Positions 20,786 through 35,089 of a DNA stretch of 64,000 bases are shown piece after piece; the stretch's first letter is position 1, and each line of letters starts with the position of its first letter. A model generated the notes under the pieces. That model searched no databases. It was not told the DNA's origin and saw only the letters and a program-made list of their open reading frames with translations. Source of the DNA: Hofstenia miamia. Its lineage: Eukaryota > Xenacoelomorpha > Acoela > Hofsteniidae. Position numbers and translations under genes: made by a program. The stretch is taken from NCBI GenBank assembly GCA_900660155.1, contig CABFPE010000094.1:18681-82680 (forward strand), read 5' to 3'.

Positions 20786-22520
20786 ATTTAAACATTAATA
20801 TCTCATTCAATAATAATCTGATCGACTTAAAATACATTTCAATCGATTGGAAATTAAATTTTACATGTAGATACGTTAACATTTCTATTATTACACTGTT
20901 TCCCTGAGAGAAAAAATTTTTCAATTTTTCAAAAAAAATTAAAAATTGAAAAAAATTTAAGTTGGTTTTAATATTTAAAAACACATTTTTTTAAGACTAA
21001 TTTTTAATTTTAAAACGATTGCAAGTGGTTTTAAGTTGATCGGATCAAAATTGATAGAGTAATTTACTATTTTTTGCGAAAATCTTCAAATTTTTACTAA
21101 TTAATAACTTAGAAAATAATTGTTGTATTGACTTAAAACCATGTTCAATGGATTGCAAATTAAATTTTGCATCTAGATCTTTCAAAATTTTCAATATAGC
21201 TCTGCATTATTATTTGATAAATTAATGGTAAAACTAGACAAAAAAATGGTAACTTTTTAATGGGTTATTTAAAGAATTCATTCGCTGAATACTCAGTCAA
21301 TTTTCATTGAATCGTTTTGAAAGTTATTTTTTTGACTTCAAAATAAAAATTAGTATCTAGAAAACTCTCTTTTGCAATGTTTTTATCTTGAAAATTTAAA
21401 GTAATTATTGAAAATATAATTTTTTTTAAAAATTTGGATTTTTTGGTAAAATTTTAGAATTCAATCCCTTATGGCTCAGTCAATTTTAATTGGATTAGAA
21501 TAAAAGTTAGTTTTTCCGTTTGTAAATGAAAAATTGCATCTAGAAATGCTTGTTTTACTTGATTCGATTACACTTTCAAAGAGTATTAGTGAAAAATTCA
21601 AAAAAATTTCTAAAATTTAGTTTTTTTTGGGCAAAAATTGCAAATTTAACATTGAAGTACTGAATGAATAATTAATATAATAACCTATAACTTTATATTT
21701 AGGTTTATATGAATGGTATATATGTGCACACAAGATTTCAGACCAATAGCATTATTAGTTTTCTTGTATTATTAAATTAAAAAAAAATTAAAAATTTTTC
21801 AGGAGATATGCGCTACAGCCCAAACACCAAAATTTAAACGCTCATAGCTCTGTCAGTTTTGGAGCTACAACTTCTATCCATTTAGCAATTTTGTTCAGAA
21901 TGGTCGATAATATACCACCCCACCCCTTTCCATTGTGATCAGGACACTGCTAGAAGCCATACAAAAAACTGTGTTTCTTATTTGCAAAAAAATCAATATT
22001 TTACATTTTATTTACTGATTTCCTTACTCATGTTGAGCTCTGGTACAGTTAAAACAGTGTTTAAATATGGCACCCATGTGACCAGCTCTAAAATTTGATG
22101 AGTATTCCAAAAATCTTAAAATTTTTGAAATCGGACTTGTAGTTCGGGAGATATCAGGATTTTCAGGTTTTTCAAAATTGGTCATTTTTTTAAAAAATGG
22201 CCCTAACTCTGTCAATCTTAAACGAATTTTGCTAAAACTCTGAAAAATGCATTCTAAGGGTCCTATAATGGTGTAGACAAATTTTTAAGGGATTTAAAGT
22301 AGTCTAAGGTACCCTAATTTAATTTTGGTGCGTTTAAAATTTTGACCGATATTGACCATTTTCGAAGACCTATTACTCCACGAATTTGTATTGAAATCAT
22401 CTGAAAATTATACAAAAGTAGTCGGCAGAGTAGGAGTAAAGACTCCTTAAATATCATTAAAATATCTTTCAAATTGACTTAAAAACGTTGATTTTAATTT
22501 TTAGTTATGCGCGGTCATTG
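20786..22520. repeat. old AT-rich satellite and dispersed repeat
   Basis: Degenerate units keep the order: ATCGATTG-like, then AATTAAATTTTxCATCTAGA (near 21,170, 21,350 and 21,540), then a homopolymer-rich stretch. From 21,806 to 22,200 the sequence is related to 11,330-11,650. No gene is seen. Confidence 0.55.
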
Positions 22521-25500
22521 GTCATTCTCCCCACATAGTTGACATAAGCATATAGTAAAGCTATTACCAATTAGGGTGTTTGCAAAAATTTGCTAAGTAT
22601 TGTAAAGAAATTAGTTGGTTTGCATGAAAATTGATTGATATTTTAAAACATGGAGGTGTATTTGCTTCAAGAAAAATTGCAAGCATTATTTAAAATAGAT
22701 ACTTTTATAATTATTTACTTTTGAAACTGATAAAAAAGTTTTTGAAAGGAGTTTTAGGGATAAAACACATTACAAACACAATTTACAGGTTCAAAAAGCA
22801 CTTTAAAGAGTTGGTATACTTTCATCTTTCATTCTTTCATGCTTTAATATATCAGTCACATTATATTATTTTGATCAGCTTAGATGTTAAAGCTTCCCCA
22901 TAAATGAGTGATACAGTATATTATTTTGATTGGTTAAGAGGTTGACACTCTCCAAAAAAATGAGTGATAATTTTAACTCTATTCATTTGTTTTGTCAATG
23001 AACAATGGTGAGAAAAACTGCATATACCAAGCAGATTAAAAAAACTTCAAGGTTGTCTGAAGCCAGAGCACATGGACATTTACCAAAGGTGAAAGGAAAA
23101 GACAGCAAAAGACCTGCATTCAAGGTGAAATGCTTTTTAAAGAACAAGGGGAAATTATGATGTCCATAGGTAGTCAATGAACTTAGCACATCTCTGAAGA
23201 ACCTTGGCTACAATACATATCTCTTTATTAGTTGAAAATTGGTGAGTTGTTTACAATTCACAATGTGTACCAATCTCAAACAAAGTATGATCCAGTGGAT
23301 AAAATTATTTTGTAAAACAGAAATTGCTTTTGCCTCCCCAAACAATATGCACAAAGAGCTGGAGCGAAATTCAAAATGTTTATTGGAATTAAAGTTCTTT
23401 GATGTCAGAATAAACCTCTGAAATATTTTGCTTGTATACCAAGTATTTTGTTGAAATTTAGTGTGAAAATTTTATTTTAGAAAGTGTAAATACATTCCTT
23501 CTCAGATTTATTTTTATCTAGAACCATGAAAAATAAGAGACAGTTTTACAAAATAATATAAAATATATTGGGTAGGTTGGAAACAACAACTCAATCCAAA
23601 GAATTGGCAATCATAATATTCTTTTTACAAATATCCTGTTTTCAATGTACTTCAATCTTAGAAATATATGCATAATTTCTCTTATCTTATCTTATCTTAC
23701 AAAGCTAATTGAAAATTCCATTGTTTTAACTAGAACAACATGTTTTTAATGCAGTAGTCAGTCTTTGTATAGAGTTTAATTGTGAAAGTTGGTTTCTTCT
23801 TTACTCAGTAAGTTGTTTTTATATTTTGAAATGTGAAATTCTCTTTTTCTGCAAAGCTTATACAGCTAATGAAATTTAGAAATTATTTAATGTCTTGTCC
23901 TATGCATTAAAATCTTCTAGAACATATGAATATATATATTTTTTTATAGTAATGACTCATTATTCAAACACCTTCTCCATGTAGAAGAAATGGGATTCAA
24001 AAATCATTTATGCTTTCAATTAATGCTAATATCTCTTAGAGGGTACAATGCCTTTAAACTGTACTTGTTATAACATTTGATAGTCTTTATAATAATGCTG
24101 CCTTCATGCAGAAGAGTGAGAATCAAAAATCAATTATGTTTTCAATCAATACTAATGTACATTAGAGACTTCAGGACTTCATAACACATAGTAGGGCTTC
24201 ATCATTCATCATGATAACAAAATATATGCTATTATTAAACACATAAAGCCTTGAATTGTTAAATCAATTACAATGATAGATAGGATATATTCAAGCTATC
24301 ATGTAAAGACATACAAATTTAATAATTACAATTAAATGCAGGTGTACATCTGATTGTTATATCCAGTAACACATTAATAATTTGCTAACACAACAAAAAC
24401 CTGTTTGGATGTCAGCCATTCATTGCAAAACAAGGAAAGTTCACAGCAAATTTTAGGAATGGAATTATACATTTAATAAATAAATATTCAAAATCACTAT
24501 CATCACAACCAATTGTTGTGAAAAAATGAACTCTACATGAATATTAGGTGTATATATTTGAACAAAATGATGGTAAACAAAAAAGAATATATCTGGTTGG
24601 TTTATTATCATTGCCCTAAAACAACTGAATGGAACAGTGAAGTTGGTTAAAACAAGAAGAAATTCAGGAAAAAATTTTCAGCAAATAAATATTAAAATAA
24701 TATTGTATTTTTAAAGTTCTTTGTTTGATATAATGAATCATGTCATATCTATTGAAAATAGTCATGTTTCAGGTATTCAATTTATATATGGTTGGCAATG
24801 TTTCATATTAGAAAACCATTTCTTTCATACTATGTTAAAGAATATATCAAATTCATGGCATTCTGGATGACAAGGGTAAATTGAAGTTTAAGCTTGGTCA
24901 ATCTAACAATGTTTTATGTTCAGCTATGAAATAGATGCTTTGATTTCATAGTTTTTTGTAATACTGGGTACGTTTATTGTTGAATGGTACCAAATATGCT
25001 TACAAATTTGGGTTTTTATTCAACACTCAGAATTAGCATAGCAGTGCTGGGGTGAATTTATTCCTTGAACACTTATTAAGCTTCCTATTTCAATCAATAT
25101 TTGATGTGATTTTAAGTGATTTTATGCTTTTTTGCTATGTTTAGTAATATGGCATTAAATAGTACTTGTCTAAGACAATTAATGTAAATTTGATTTGTTA
25201 AATTCATGTATTATCATGGAGTCATAATCAACAATCTAAATGAAGTGATGGAGGAAATATCTTTGCTAAATTGTTAGGACTGGTGAGCTGATACTTTGCA
25301 TTGATTTCAATCTCAAAATACATGCAAATCTGGAGCTTTGGTTAAGATCTTGAAATACATCTACACATAGAAACATTGGTACACCTTTGATCCCCTGAAT
25401 TTAAGGTTTTTGTTTACATTTTTTGTACTAATTTGCAATATTTCATGTGTTTTCAATATTTCTGGTTTCTAACTTTTGTATATTAATTGAGCACATATTA

Positions 25501-28500
25501 GCATTTGCATGTTTTTAGCAATATTTAACCTAACACTTTGCATATGGCTGATATTGTGGAGCTCCTACACTTACAAAATATTAGTTTGCAATTTTCTCAA
25601 AATTCTTAGCAATCTATCTTTAAAATGCCATGTGCCTATATTTTTTACATGTGAATAATGCACTATTTACAAGCATTTGCAATTTTAGAAGAAAATCTTG
25701 ACATGGAGTTGACTAATTTAATGACTGGAAATCATAACCAGTGAAGGGGAATCAAGTGCGTGGCAATATGTCAACTAGAAAAACAGTGAATTGCCTGGAA
25801 AAATGTATTCTCATTTCTATGGTAACTACACAATACAATGGTAAAGATATCAACAAGACTGTGAGCAAGAGCTATAAACCAAATAAACTGAAAATTTTGC
25901 AAAGTTGACAAAAGATGTAACAGTCAGCAAACATGTACTCCTCTGAAAATCCAAAAAAGCCAAAAAGAAATGCAGATAAACAACTGTTGTGTAAAAGTAA
26001 TATCATAATAGTGTATTAATAAAAGCATGTATTTGTATAAATCCTACAAATAGCATTGCATGTATAATTAATTCAGAAAACAAAATTGCCTTTATCATGT
26101 AAGTCTATATTTCATACACCTATAATGTTTAAGTGTGGCAAATATTTTCAAGTTTTGTATTAGCAAAAAACCAATTAAAATCATGGAATTTCTTATGGAT
26201 AGGAAACATTGATGAAAAGAAAATAATTACAACAATTGCAGCAATTTACCATTAGAAACATATGGAACTTTGTACAATAAAAAATAGCAATGTATTTGAA
26301 AAAATGAAAGATGCAAAAGCCTTTATTATGTACGTCTTTATTTATTATGCCTGTAATGTTTAAGTATGGTGAATATTTTTCCATTTTTACATTGGATATT
26401 AGTGAAAAATGAATTAATTGTATGGAATTTTTACAATGGAATAGCAGCATATTTGAAAGAAATTAAATGTAACCCTTTGTCTGTAATGCATAGACCCCTG
26501 AAAAATAAAAAAATTACAATGATTGTGGTTATTAATCATTAAAATGTGTGGAATTTTTTACAATGAATAGCAGCATATTTGAAAAATGTGATGTAGCTCT
26601 TTGCATGTGATGTTTAGAAAATAGCAAATTTGTACATAGGCTAGTTAAGCAATAAAAACATATGGAAATTTTATGGATATCATTAGTCAGCAATGTATCT
26701 TCACAAAATGCAATGTAAAACCCAGCTAACAATGTCACATATATTAGCAAAAATAGATATGCATAAATAGCTTAGTCACTAAAGCAAGTATATGAATCAT
26801 TGTAAAATTGCCCCCTATAAATATTGCAATCATTAAAAATATGTCAGTGATTATGTCATATCTAGATGGCATTGCAAGCTCCTTGTCAATATCCCTGAGC
26901 AAGGGTGCCCTGAAAGTGATATTTGTGATAAAGGGTTTGCCTTATTTCAACTACTAACATTGGAAAAAATGTAAGTCTATGAATGTGGAAAGTCATTGAC
27001 CCTGTATTTATATAATTCTTAATATAAAATACGCTGATAAAATTTTAAAATGTAAGAAATTTCTTAAAATATAAAATAAATATTTTTAAATGTTATGTAT
27101 ATATTTGTATCAATAAATGTTAATAACCAATTTATGACATTAATATTGTAGAATCTGTCTGAACTAAATAATGGTTTTTTGACTTAATTGTAATGTCCAT
27201 TTACAATGGCTTAGACTCAAACAATTTCCTGCTCATAAGTTTCCATAATTCTTTAATGCATAGTTATACTCTCTTTATAATCTAACAGTTAACTGAATTC
27301 ATTTAGATTGACAATAGCTGATCAAAGGGCCACAGCCTGATGCTGAACCATGCAAAGAAGAAGCCATAAATACTCAATTTTGACCACCAGTTACAGTTGA
27401 TTGGTTTGGGAATCATGGACAATTCTCAATTCTCAATGTGTAATGCATGATTTTGTTGTGTTGCTTACCCTATTAATCAGTTGCATTGATCACTCTTGTA
27501 ATTAATTTGCATAGCAATAAAGGAAACTTTGCAACCTGGATGTAATTGCTTGTTTTTGATCTTATATTTAAATACCCCTACAGATAGCATAGATAATATA
27601 GATAAAAACCTAAGTACATGTGAATGATCAATGCAGCTAGCAAGAATTTGAGTTGGCATTGTCAGTCATTTACACTAACTAATCTAATAATCAACATTAA
27701 TGTGAAGACATAATGGGGCTCATATGTATAATAGATCTTATTATTATACCATAAAAATTTGGATCTAAAACTGTGGGTTAACCTAGGGGTGACTCTGCAG
27801 TTGTTTGAGAACATCTATTATTTGTATGAATGAATTGGTTGGAAAACTAAACAAATAAGAACCACTATTCATATACATAACCTAAGAACACTTGTTTATA
27901 GTAATCAGGCTACTGGCTGCACCACAAAGAGATGAATTTCTCACTTGCAGCTTAACTGAATTTGGGAGCATCTGAATACTACTCATGAGCTCAAAAACTG
28001 AACTTTCCATTTGCATATTATATCTAAGCTCTAAAGTATAAAATAAATCCAAAATAAATTTATTCATTAACTAATAGTACTTTGCAAATGTGCAAACATT
28101 TAATTGACTAACAACTCTTCTGCCAATTATTACACAATGTCAGCACTACTTAATTTTGTCCTTGATAATTTGCATTTGTTCAAACATTTAATTGTCATGT
28201 GTTTTATATTGTGATGTATAACCTTGTTTGACTTGTATGTTTCCTACATCATTCCCATCTCAACATGAACTTTTGATGAATATTATCACTCTTCATTGAA
28301 CTGTAGATGAATCACTATATGAACTTTATCATTTATTAGTGCATTTTATATCATCTTTGTAAATATATCTATTATATAAAAATGTTTGTTTTCTCTGTAT
28401 GGCAAGAGTATGTGTCTGTGAAAGCATGTATTTTATTTTATTTTAAAAATTATTTTTACTTGGAAATATTCATTGATTCAACTTTTTAAAAAAGTTTTTG

Positions 28501-28752
28501 TTTTTCCAATTGACATATGTTGTTGGTGAAAACATTCATTTTTCTAAATGTAAAAAAATATTTTTGTTTGAAAATATTTGTTAGTTATGACTTTTACTGA
28601 AAAAAATTAATGGTATCTTTGAAGATCAAAAATGTGAATTGTTTAATATTTTTATTTGAAAAGTTATTTTTGCTTGTAAATGTTAATTATGACTTTTGTC
28701 AAGTGAAATTTGCAATAAAATGTAATTTAAAAAAATGTGAAATCGTTTGCAT
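22521..28752. other. CpG-poor AT-rich DNA, no gene recognised
   Basis: Six kilobases with no recognisable protein family or RNA. A (CTTAT)n run lies at 23,680-23,699. Between about 25,990 and 26,760 segments with CATATGGAA(A/C)TTT and GCAGCATATTTGAAA recur at roughly 120-250 bp steps, suggesting a very old tandem repeat. CG dinucleotides are rare by eye. It may be an extension of the Polinton-rich block, but no Polinton gene is recognisable here. Confidence 0.4.
23005..23160 (+). CDS. small basic open frame, 51 aa, doubtful
   Basis: ATG to TGA gives a strongly basic peptide (MVRKTAYTKQIKKTSRLSEA at its start, then PKVKGKDSKRPAFK). About 17 of 51 residues are lysine or arginine. Such basic peptides are made by DNA-virus-like elements for packaging DNA, and Polinton fossils lie in the same block, but I recognise no family and short lysine-rich frames arise easily in AT-rich DNA. 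It stands alone without a splice or promoter signal that I can defend. Confidence 0.2.
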   Translation: MVRKTAYTKQIKKTSRLSEARAHGHLPKVKGKDSKRPAFKVKCFLKNKGKL

Positions 28753-28756
28753 ATAG

Positions 28757-29665
28757 TGTAGAATTGTGGGCTGGCACTCTAATTACACTATAGAACTTGT
28801 TGTCACAGCAGAAGGTTGTAGTAGTGACCCTATTATAACAGCCCTGATTCCAGTAAAATAACATAGAGAAATTATTAAAACAAACATTGGTAATTCATCC
28901 AAGTAACTAAGACTTTTTAGGTAACATCCCAGATGACCAATTTGTATGGCTTCCAGCTGAAGTGATATCCATAAGGAGAAGTGCTTAACATGATTGAACA
29001 GTGCTACCCTAATTGTCTCACATTTTATTATCTATCTCATTGCTAACAGTAAACATCTCATTTGCATTGTTATCTCTCATCTCACTAAATAATAGCATGT
29101 AGTTACCATGCATTCATGCTTACCAACAGTATAATATCATCACAGTGTAATCAGTTATTGGTGTATGTACTTGTTACAATAGAATGACAGGTTTATTATT
29201 TCCCTATACATAGCCATATACCTAACCTAAAAGGTCCATAATTTGGGCTACATGAATCTCTAGATGCTACATGTCACACCAGTACTTGAGGAAAGTACTC
29301 CCAAACTGTTGCCTTAACTTACACAGTTATTTGCACTTTGAAAAAGAAAGTTAATAAAATAAATGGTAAACAGTAGTAAAGTTGAAGCTAGATAAAATCT
29401 ATTAACCATTCTCTACATCATTGCTCAATTTATACAATTCAAATTATTACCTGTCTTTGTTTACAACTAAAGATCATATGATATTCATGTCATGGATTTC
29501 CCTCACAATTTAATTTGAGCAATAATAAAACATAGCACCTAATCGATGAGACATTAAATTATTTTTGTAAACTAAAATCAAAATAAGACTTTACATCAAA
29601 ATGACATCATTGCAAATATACAATCAAAAGATAATTATCACAAAATTTCCCTGAGTGACTCTACA
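28757..29665 (+). mobile_element. 0.9-kb LTR-like (or Ginger-like) element, copy A
   Basis: This 909-bp element begins TGTAGAATTG, ends GAGTGACTCTACA, and is flanked by ATAG at 28,753-28,756 and 29,666-29,669. It is a direct copy of 35,241-36,140. TG...CA ends with a short inverted TGTAGA/TCTACA and a 4-bp duplication fit a solo LTR of a Gypsy-like element; a non-autonomous Ginger transposon (TGTNR ends, 4-bp duplication) fits as well. It has no coding sequence and is of moderate age. Confidence 0.7.
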
Positions 29666-29669
29666 ATAG

Positions 29670-31169
29670 AAATTCAATGGTTTCTATAAATTGATCATTG
29701 AATATGAATAGAAAAATTGTTACATTTTGAACAATAGATTGCAAACTAATTTTGTTTATCAACAAATATTAAAATGAAATAGAACACCTTCCACTGGTGT
29801 CAGAGATAGACTGATTCCTTGGTACACAATTACATCATAGCCACACCAGATATAACCACCAAAGGTCAAATGTCAATTTGTATCACAGGCTTTGACTCAA
29901 GGCATACTATTGTGGTCAGCAATACTGCTTATGCTTTTTGTTTAAGTTTTCTTAGAAATAGCTGATTATGCAATGAAGGGGGAGGTATTCTGATTTTGAG
30001 CAAAAGCATAGATCAATACTTCATTATCAAGTACATTTATATGTATAGATTAAACTTCAGCTGTTTTAATGCAAATCAAAGAATGAAAGAATTATAATCC
30101 TAAATTGCATCTAAGCTTTTAAATTCAGTAAGTTAATCTGTTTTACATATAGGTACACTTCTCCTCTTTGAGGTCTTTCTTTGCAAGCATGATTTTGGTA
30201 TAATTTTATAAAATATTGACTGCAGAGAATTTTTATCATTTGCTTCACTTTCCCAAATACAGCCACATTTTTTACAAAAACCTCTAAAATTGATCATTTT
30301 TAATAACTTTTTACACATTTCTTATTATTTTGACATGAAAAAGTGTGTTTTACAGATATAATTTATTTTGCAGAAGCCTTGCAAAGACACTTAATTTTTT
30401 CAACCTAATAATTATTAAATATTTATAATCATTTGATTCACTTTACACCAAATACAACAGCATTTTTACAACAACCTCAACATTGGCATTTATAATGAAT
30501 TTTTTATCAATTTTCTATTGATTTTGTCATTTTACAGATAGACTTTATTTTGTAGACACCTTGCTAAAACTGCAACTACTTTTTCAAAAATTCTATCTAA
30601 TAGCTATTTTTATATACTTTTTTATCATTTACAAGTTATCTTATGTAACTAATTTTCTTTCAAAATCTTACATATTGTATCTAATATTTATATTTTTTTA
30701 TCATTTCACCCTATCCTTATTAGAGTAATTTATTCTTAATTGATTGTTAAATTTTATTTTTTAAGCAAAACATAGATCCTGTAATATGAATTTTAAGAAA
30801 TTACAAGTATTTTTAATTACATAGCAATAGCTGTGACCCAATCCATATTCACTATATGCAAGTTCCTGATTAATTATAATTATATTTGCACAAATTTGCA
30901 AGTTGTGCTTATTCCTTTGGCATATTCCTCTAAAACTATTTGTGTACTAATTACCTTATATTGACAATGTTGCAAATAAGAATTATAAGAGTTTTTAAAT
31001 TTCATATCAAATTTCATACTTTTACTAATATCAATGTCATCAGTACTACTATTTAATTCAATGTCATTCTAAAATAGATAAGTTGTGTCAAAATATATAT
31101 TATTTAAGGAAATAAATGCTTCTTCTATTATTACATTGTGTACAGATAATACACCAAATTTACTAATTT
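29670..31169. other. AT-rich, with an old tandem duplication
   Basis: A stretch starting near 30,238 (CTTCACTTTCCCAAATACAG) returns near 30,434 (ATTCACTTTACACCAAATAC) at about 195-bp spacing, including the following TTTTACAGATA and TTTATTTTG(C/T)AGA pieces. No gene is recognised. Confidence 0.4.
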
Positions 31170-33998
31170 GAACATAAAAATCTTTATACAAATCCTCAAA
31201 GCTATGCACATACTTGGAATAAAACCACAGATGAATTTTGACAGGTACCCAATATCAATAACTGCCATGCCATGTGCATTATTAATTGCCTCATCCAAAC
31301 ATGTAGTAAATTTAATCAATCCTGCTGGATGGCATACTCTATCTTCTCCACATCTTCTTATAATGAGGTGTGAAGTGATGGAAATCTTTCCTGAAATTAA
31401 TGTTTTGTTAGTAAAATATAAAATGAACAATCAATTAATTATGCATAAATGCACTATTCACAAATTATATTATTATTAAATTCTAATGCAAGAGGTCATG
31501 ATTAATTTCCAATTGACAATGCCATTAGCTTTTAACACTTTGGTCCCCATTTGTTCAAATATCAAGTGTGATATAAAATCACCCTGTACCATTGAATCTC
31601 ACCAGATAGCCTTTAATGGTTATTCTATTGATATATGATTTTGAAGCTGGTTTATAGATCAGATTTTGTTTTTCATGGTGAATGACAGGGATGGTATTAA
31701 TTTTTTCTTCATGTGTTAGCAATAGCAGGTATTTATCCAACATGGGCAAACTGATACTACCAACACATTGAAGTTCTACAATGTCTGTGTGCATCATTTC
31801 AATATGATTTCCACCAAAAATATTGCAGTCATAATTGGTGTTTGTTACTATTTTTCAATATATCTTTCTGTAAAAGCCTAGAAGATTTCCATGTGGGGTA
31901 AATCTATTTCATATTCTTAATCATTCACCATTATTCTTAATCATTCACCATTAGTAAATTGCCAAATGTTCTAAATTTTAATGAAATGCCATAGGGGTCT
32001 AGTTGGAAGTTTGTATATTGATAGAGTTCATGAAAGCTGTGTATATGCCGTGAATAAATTTCCAATCAGGTTATGTATCCATCTTTATTCTTTAAAATCC
32101 ACATTTGGTATTTAGGATTAAGAAATTTTGTCAGATATCAAAAATCAATTAGTGCAACCTCACAGGCATTAATATCAGTTCATCCAAATATGTTGTAAAT
32201 TCATTCAATCCATTGGGACAACATACCCCAACCTTCTAACATTTTTCAGATAATAATGTTACAATAACCATTACATATACCACACTTCTATGAGTTTGTT
32301 ATCAGCTGAGTGAACTTGCAATGTAATGTGTGTATTATATTATTATCAAAATAATTTATAAATGGTACATCAAATAAAAGTTTTAGATAATTTTATTAAG
32401 ACCATTACCACACAAAAAAAATCATTAATAAACAGTAATTTGGAAAACACAAGCACCTCTGGTATTTGATAAAAAATAAAAATCATGAAATGTACAATAT
32501 GCACCACAAAGCAGTGATGTTCCCTGTAAACTTGTTTTTCTATCACCCTCATAAACTTGAAATCCTAGATAGGCAGTTTAACAATAGTGTTCAATGCCTG
32601 GATTATATTTAAAGGGATGTCCAAGAGAGTCTTTGAAAATTAAATTGCCATTGTCATCTCATATAATCAACAGCTAATGTGTGCTGGGGTTATTATGTGG
32701 GCTTGCATTTGCAATTAGAAATGAGCACTTAACCCAAAATAGTTGAATATCATCCAAAGAATGCACACCAAAAAATTGAAAATGGAGTGAAGGAATTTGT
32801 AAAAAAATACATCTAATCTCATTAGTGTCCATTAGATATTTATATAATTGTAGAGTTTGCAGTGTCTAAATTTGACATAGAGCCAAATCAATAAAGATGG
32901 GTCACAACCCAAAAGGGGTAAATTACACCAATTAATCCACTATGAGGGTTTATTTGCAAAACTTTTCAAAACTGACATTGTGTATACTGTGTTTCTGCAA
33001 TAGGTTTTTCATTACAATTGCAAACTTTAAATGTGGGTATTTGGTAGAGTGAATACAATCTTCCACCACTAGAATTTCATCAAGTTTCAACATCTTTCTA
33101 CAATACAATGATTTGCAAAACACAATTCTTACCCCTTTATAACCTTTTGCTGTTTATCAATATTGACATTGGAATTGGTTTCCACCAAAATGATAACTTC
33201 CATCAATTTGGTGAGCACATTTTTAAAATCCAGTATTAAACATATATTTGCAATGCATAATTCAGGATACAAAACCTTGTTGTTGGCCTGTGCAATGCTA
33301 GTCAGATCAAAAACCATAATCATGTGTTTGTTATATTGTGTGTAGGGTATTTTCCCACCATCATTATTTATTCCCAGAGTTTTTATTGATTGATAATATG
33401 ACTGTTCATATTTGTCATCTCCAACTAACATGGGGGGTTTATGCCATATTTGATCCTCCATGGGTTATAGTAACTTGATGGAATCCTCTGAATTTATATG
33501 AAAATGGATTTGTAAACATTGTGCCTGTAAACTGGTGATTTGGAACAATTGCCAATTTGATTCTTCTAACAGGCTTATTGGAAAAAACATTTCTTCTAGT
33601 AAGTGTGTTCTAGCCCACTAGAATTTTAAATGTAGGCGTAAGAATTCTTGTAAAGTGGTATGTAACAGGAGTAATCAATAGCACATTTTCAATTGCTAAA
33701 TGAACACTTTCTGTGACTCTGAGTTGCTTAGAGTTAGGAAGGCACCTGTAATTTGTGTTTTGTAATCTGCATTTACATCTGCAATTAAGGAAATGTTATC
33801 TAGTGATCTTAAAAGCTTTAGCTGAATATCAATACCAGGTATAAGTAATTTTTAACATTGGAAAAAATCAATGGTGAGAGGACCATAGAATCTTGCCACC
33901 TGGCTTTCCCTGGTTAGAGCTCTATTTCTAAACTGACCATCCTTTTCATCACAATCTTTTATCAGTTTATCAGGGTGTTTTCATAATAATACCACATC
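31170..33998 (-). mobile_element. Polinton fossil, inverted arm 1 (capsid gene region)
   Basis: About 2.8 kb is an inverted copy of 37,738-40,640. Read on the minus strand it holds a fragment of the major-capsid-like gene (C-terminal part, about 33,998-33,120), a stretch of unknown content, and fragments of two minor-capsid-like genes (about 32,290-31,560 and 31,430-31,170). By eye roughly nine in ten bases agree with the other arm. All reading frames are broken, with many breaks; it is an old fossil. Confidence 0.75.
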
Positions 33999-35089
33999 AT
34001 TGATAAAGATTATTTTAATAAATATTTTAAAGCAATTGTTTTTTATCATCATTCCAAAGTAATGTTTATAACAAATTTAAAATGAAAATGAAGCATGTAG
34101 ATTTTTTCAAGGAATTTTCAGAAGATTTACTAAGTGAAAACACAGTTCAAAACTCATTAATAATATGTCATTATATGGGTGAAACTGTGCTACAATCAGA
34201 CGCATTTGCCTTGTGATAGCTAGAAGACATTTAAATTGTGCTGTTGTGGTAATCACCAAATCAGTTTTTTCAAAGGGACATTACTCAAGTCTAATTCAGA
34301 AAAAATGGTTCTTGAATATTTTTGTTTAATTCAGAAAAAGTCTAAGATACAACATCTAGGAGATGATCAAACTTTAAATTTAGTACAAGGAATCATTTTT
34401 AACATTCAGTAAGGAATTATCCCACTTGGTGATGAAAAGACTACATTTCTAAAATACCATCAGTATTAAAACATTTAAAGTTGAAAAAAATTGGAATTTT
34501 AAGAACACCAGATGGACTAGATTTTTCAATTGTCTTTTGCACATTATGATGAACTATATATAATATTTAAATGCATTATAATCTCAAATCATTATACATG
34601 TCTGTGGTTGAAATGGTGCTTATTTTTCTGGAAAATTACAATAGATTAACATCAGATTGCTGTCAAGAACAATGTATTGACAGTGACAGTGTGCAGCTAA
34701 AATACAACCAGGTGAGAAAACATTATTCTAGACAACAACAAACCCCCTTCATTGAAGATATATATGGGTAAAATGCAATGATGTTCAAACACCCACACAA
34801 CAGCAATGTCAACAAGATAACACAAGTGGTGATGAATTTAAAAAAACTTTTTAAAAAATTCAAATACAAGCACTCTTGTACATGCTGATACAATGTATAC
34901 AAGTGCCAGCTCAGTATCATTTACCAAATTCAAAAAATTCCTTGCAAACACCAAACAAAAGACTGAACCAGCATGTACCTGCAATTTTAAAAGTCATTGG
35001 AACAATCCCCACCCATTTGGTTAAAAATAATTGTGTTTATGAGGCTATAAATAGAAAGGAACTTATGGTTTGGAATTAATTGTAATGGA
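33999..35089. other. spacer between the inverted arms, no gene recognised
   Basis: This unique-looking AT-rich sequence presumably belongs to the Polinton fossil, since the integrase fossil follows directly. Short open frames (34,571-34,771; 34,876-35,079) match nothing I know. Confidence 0.35.
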
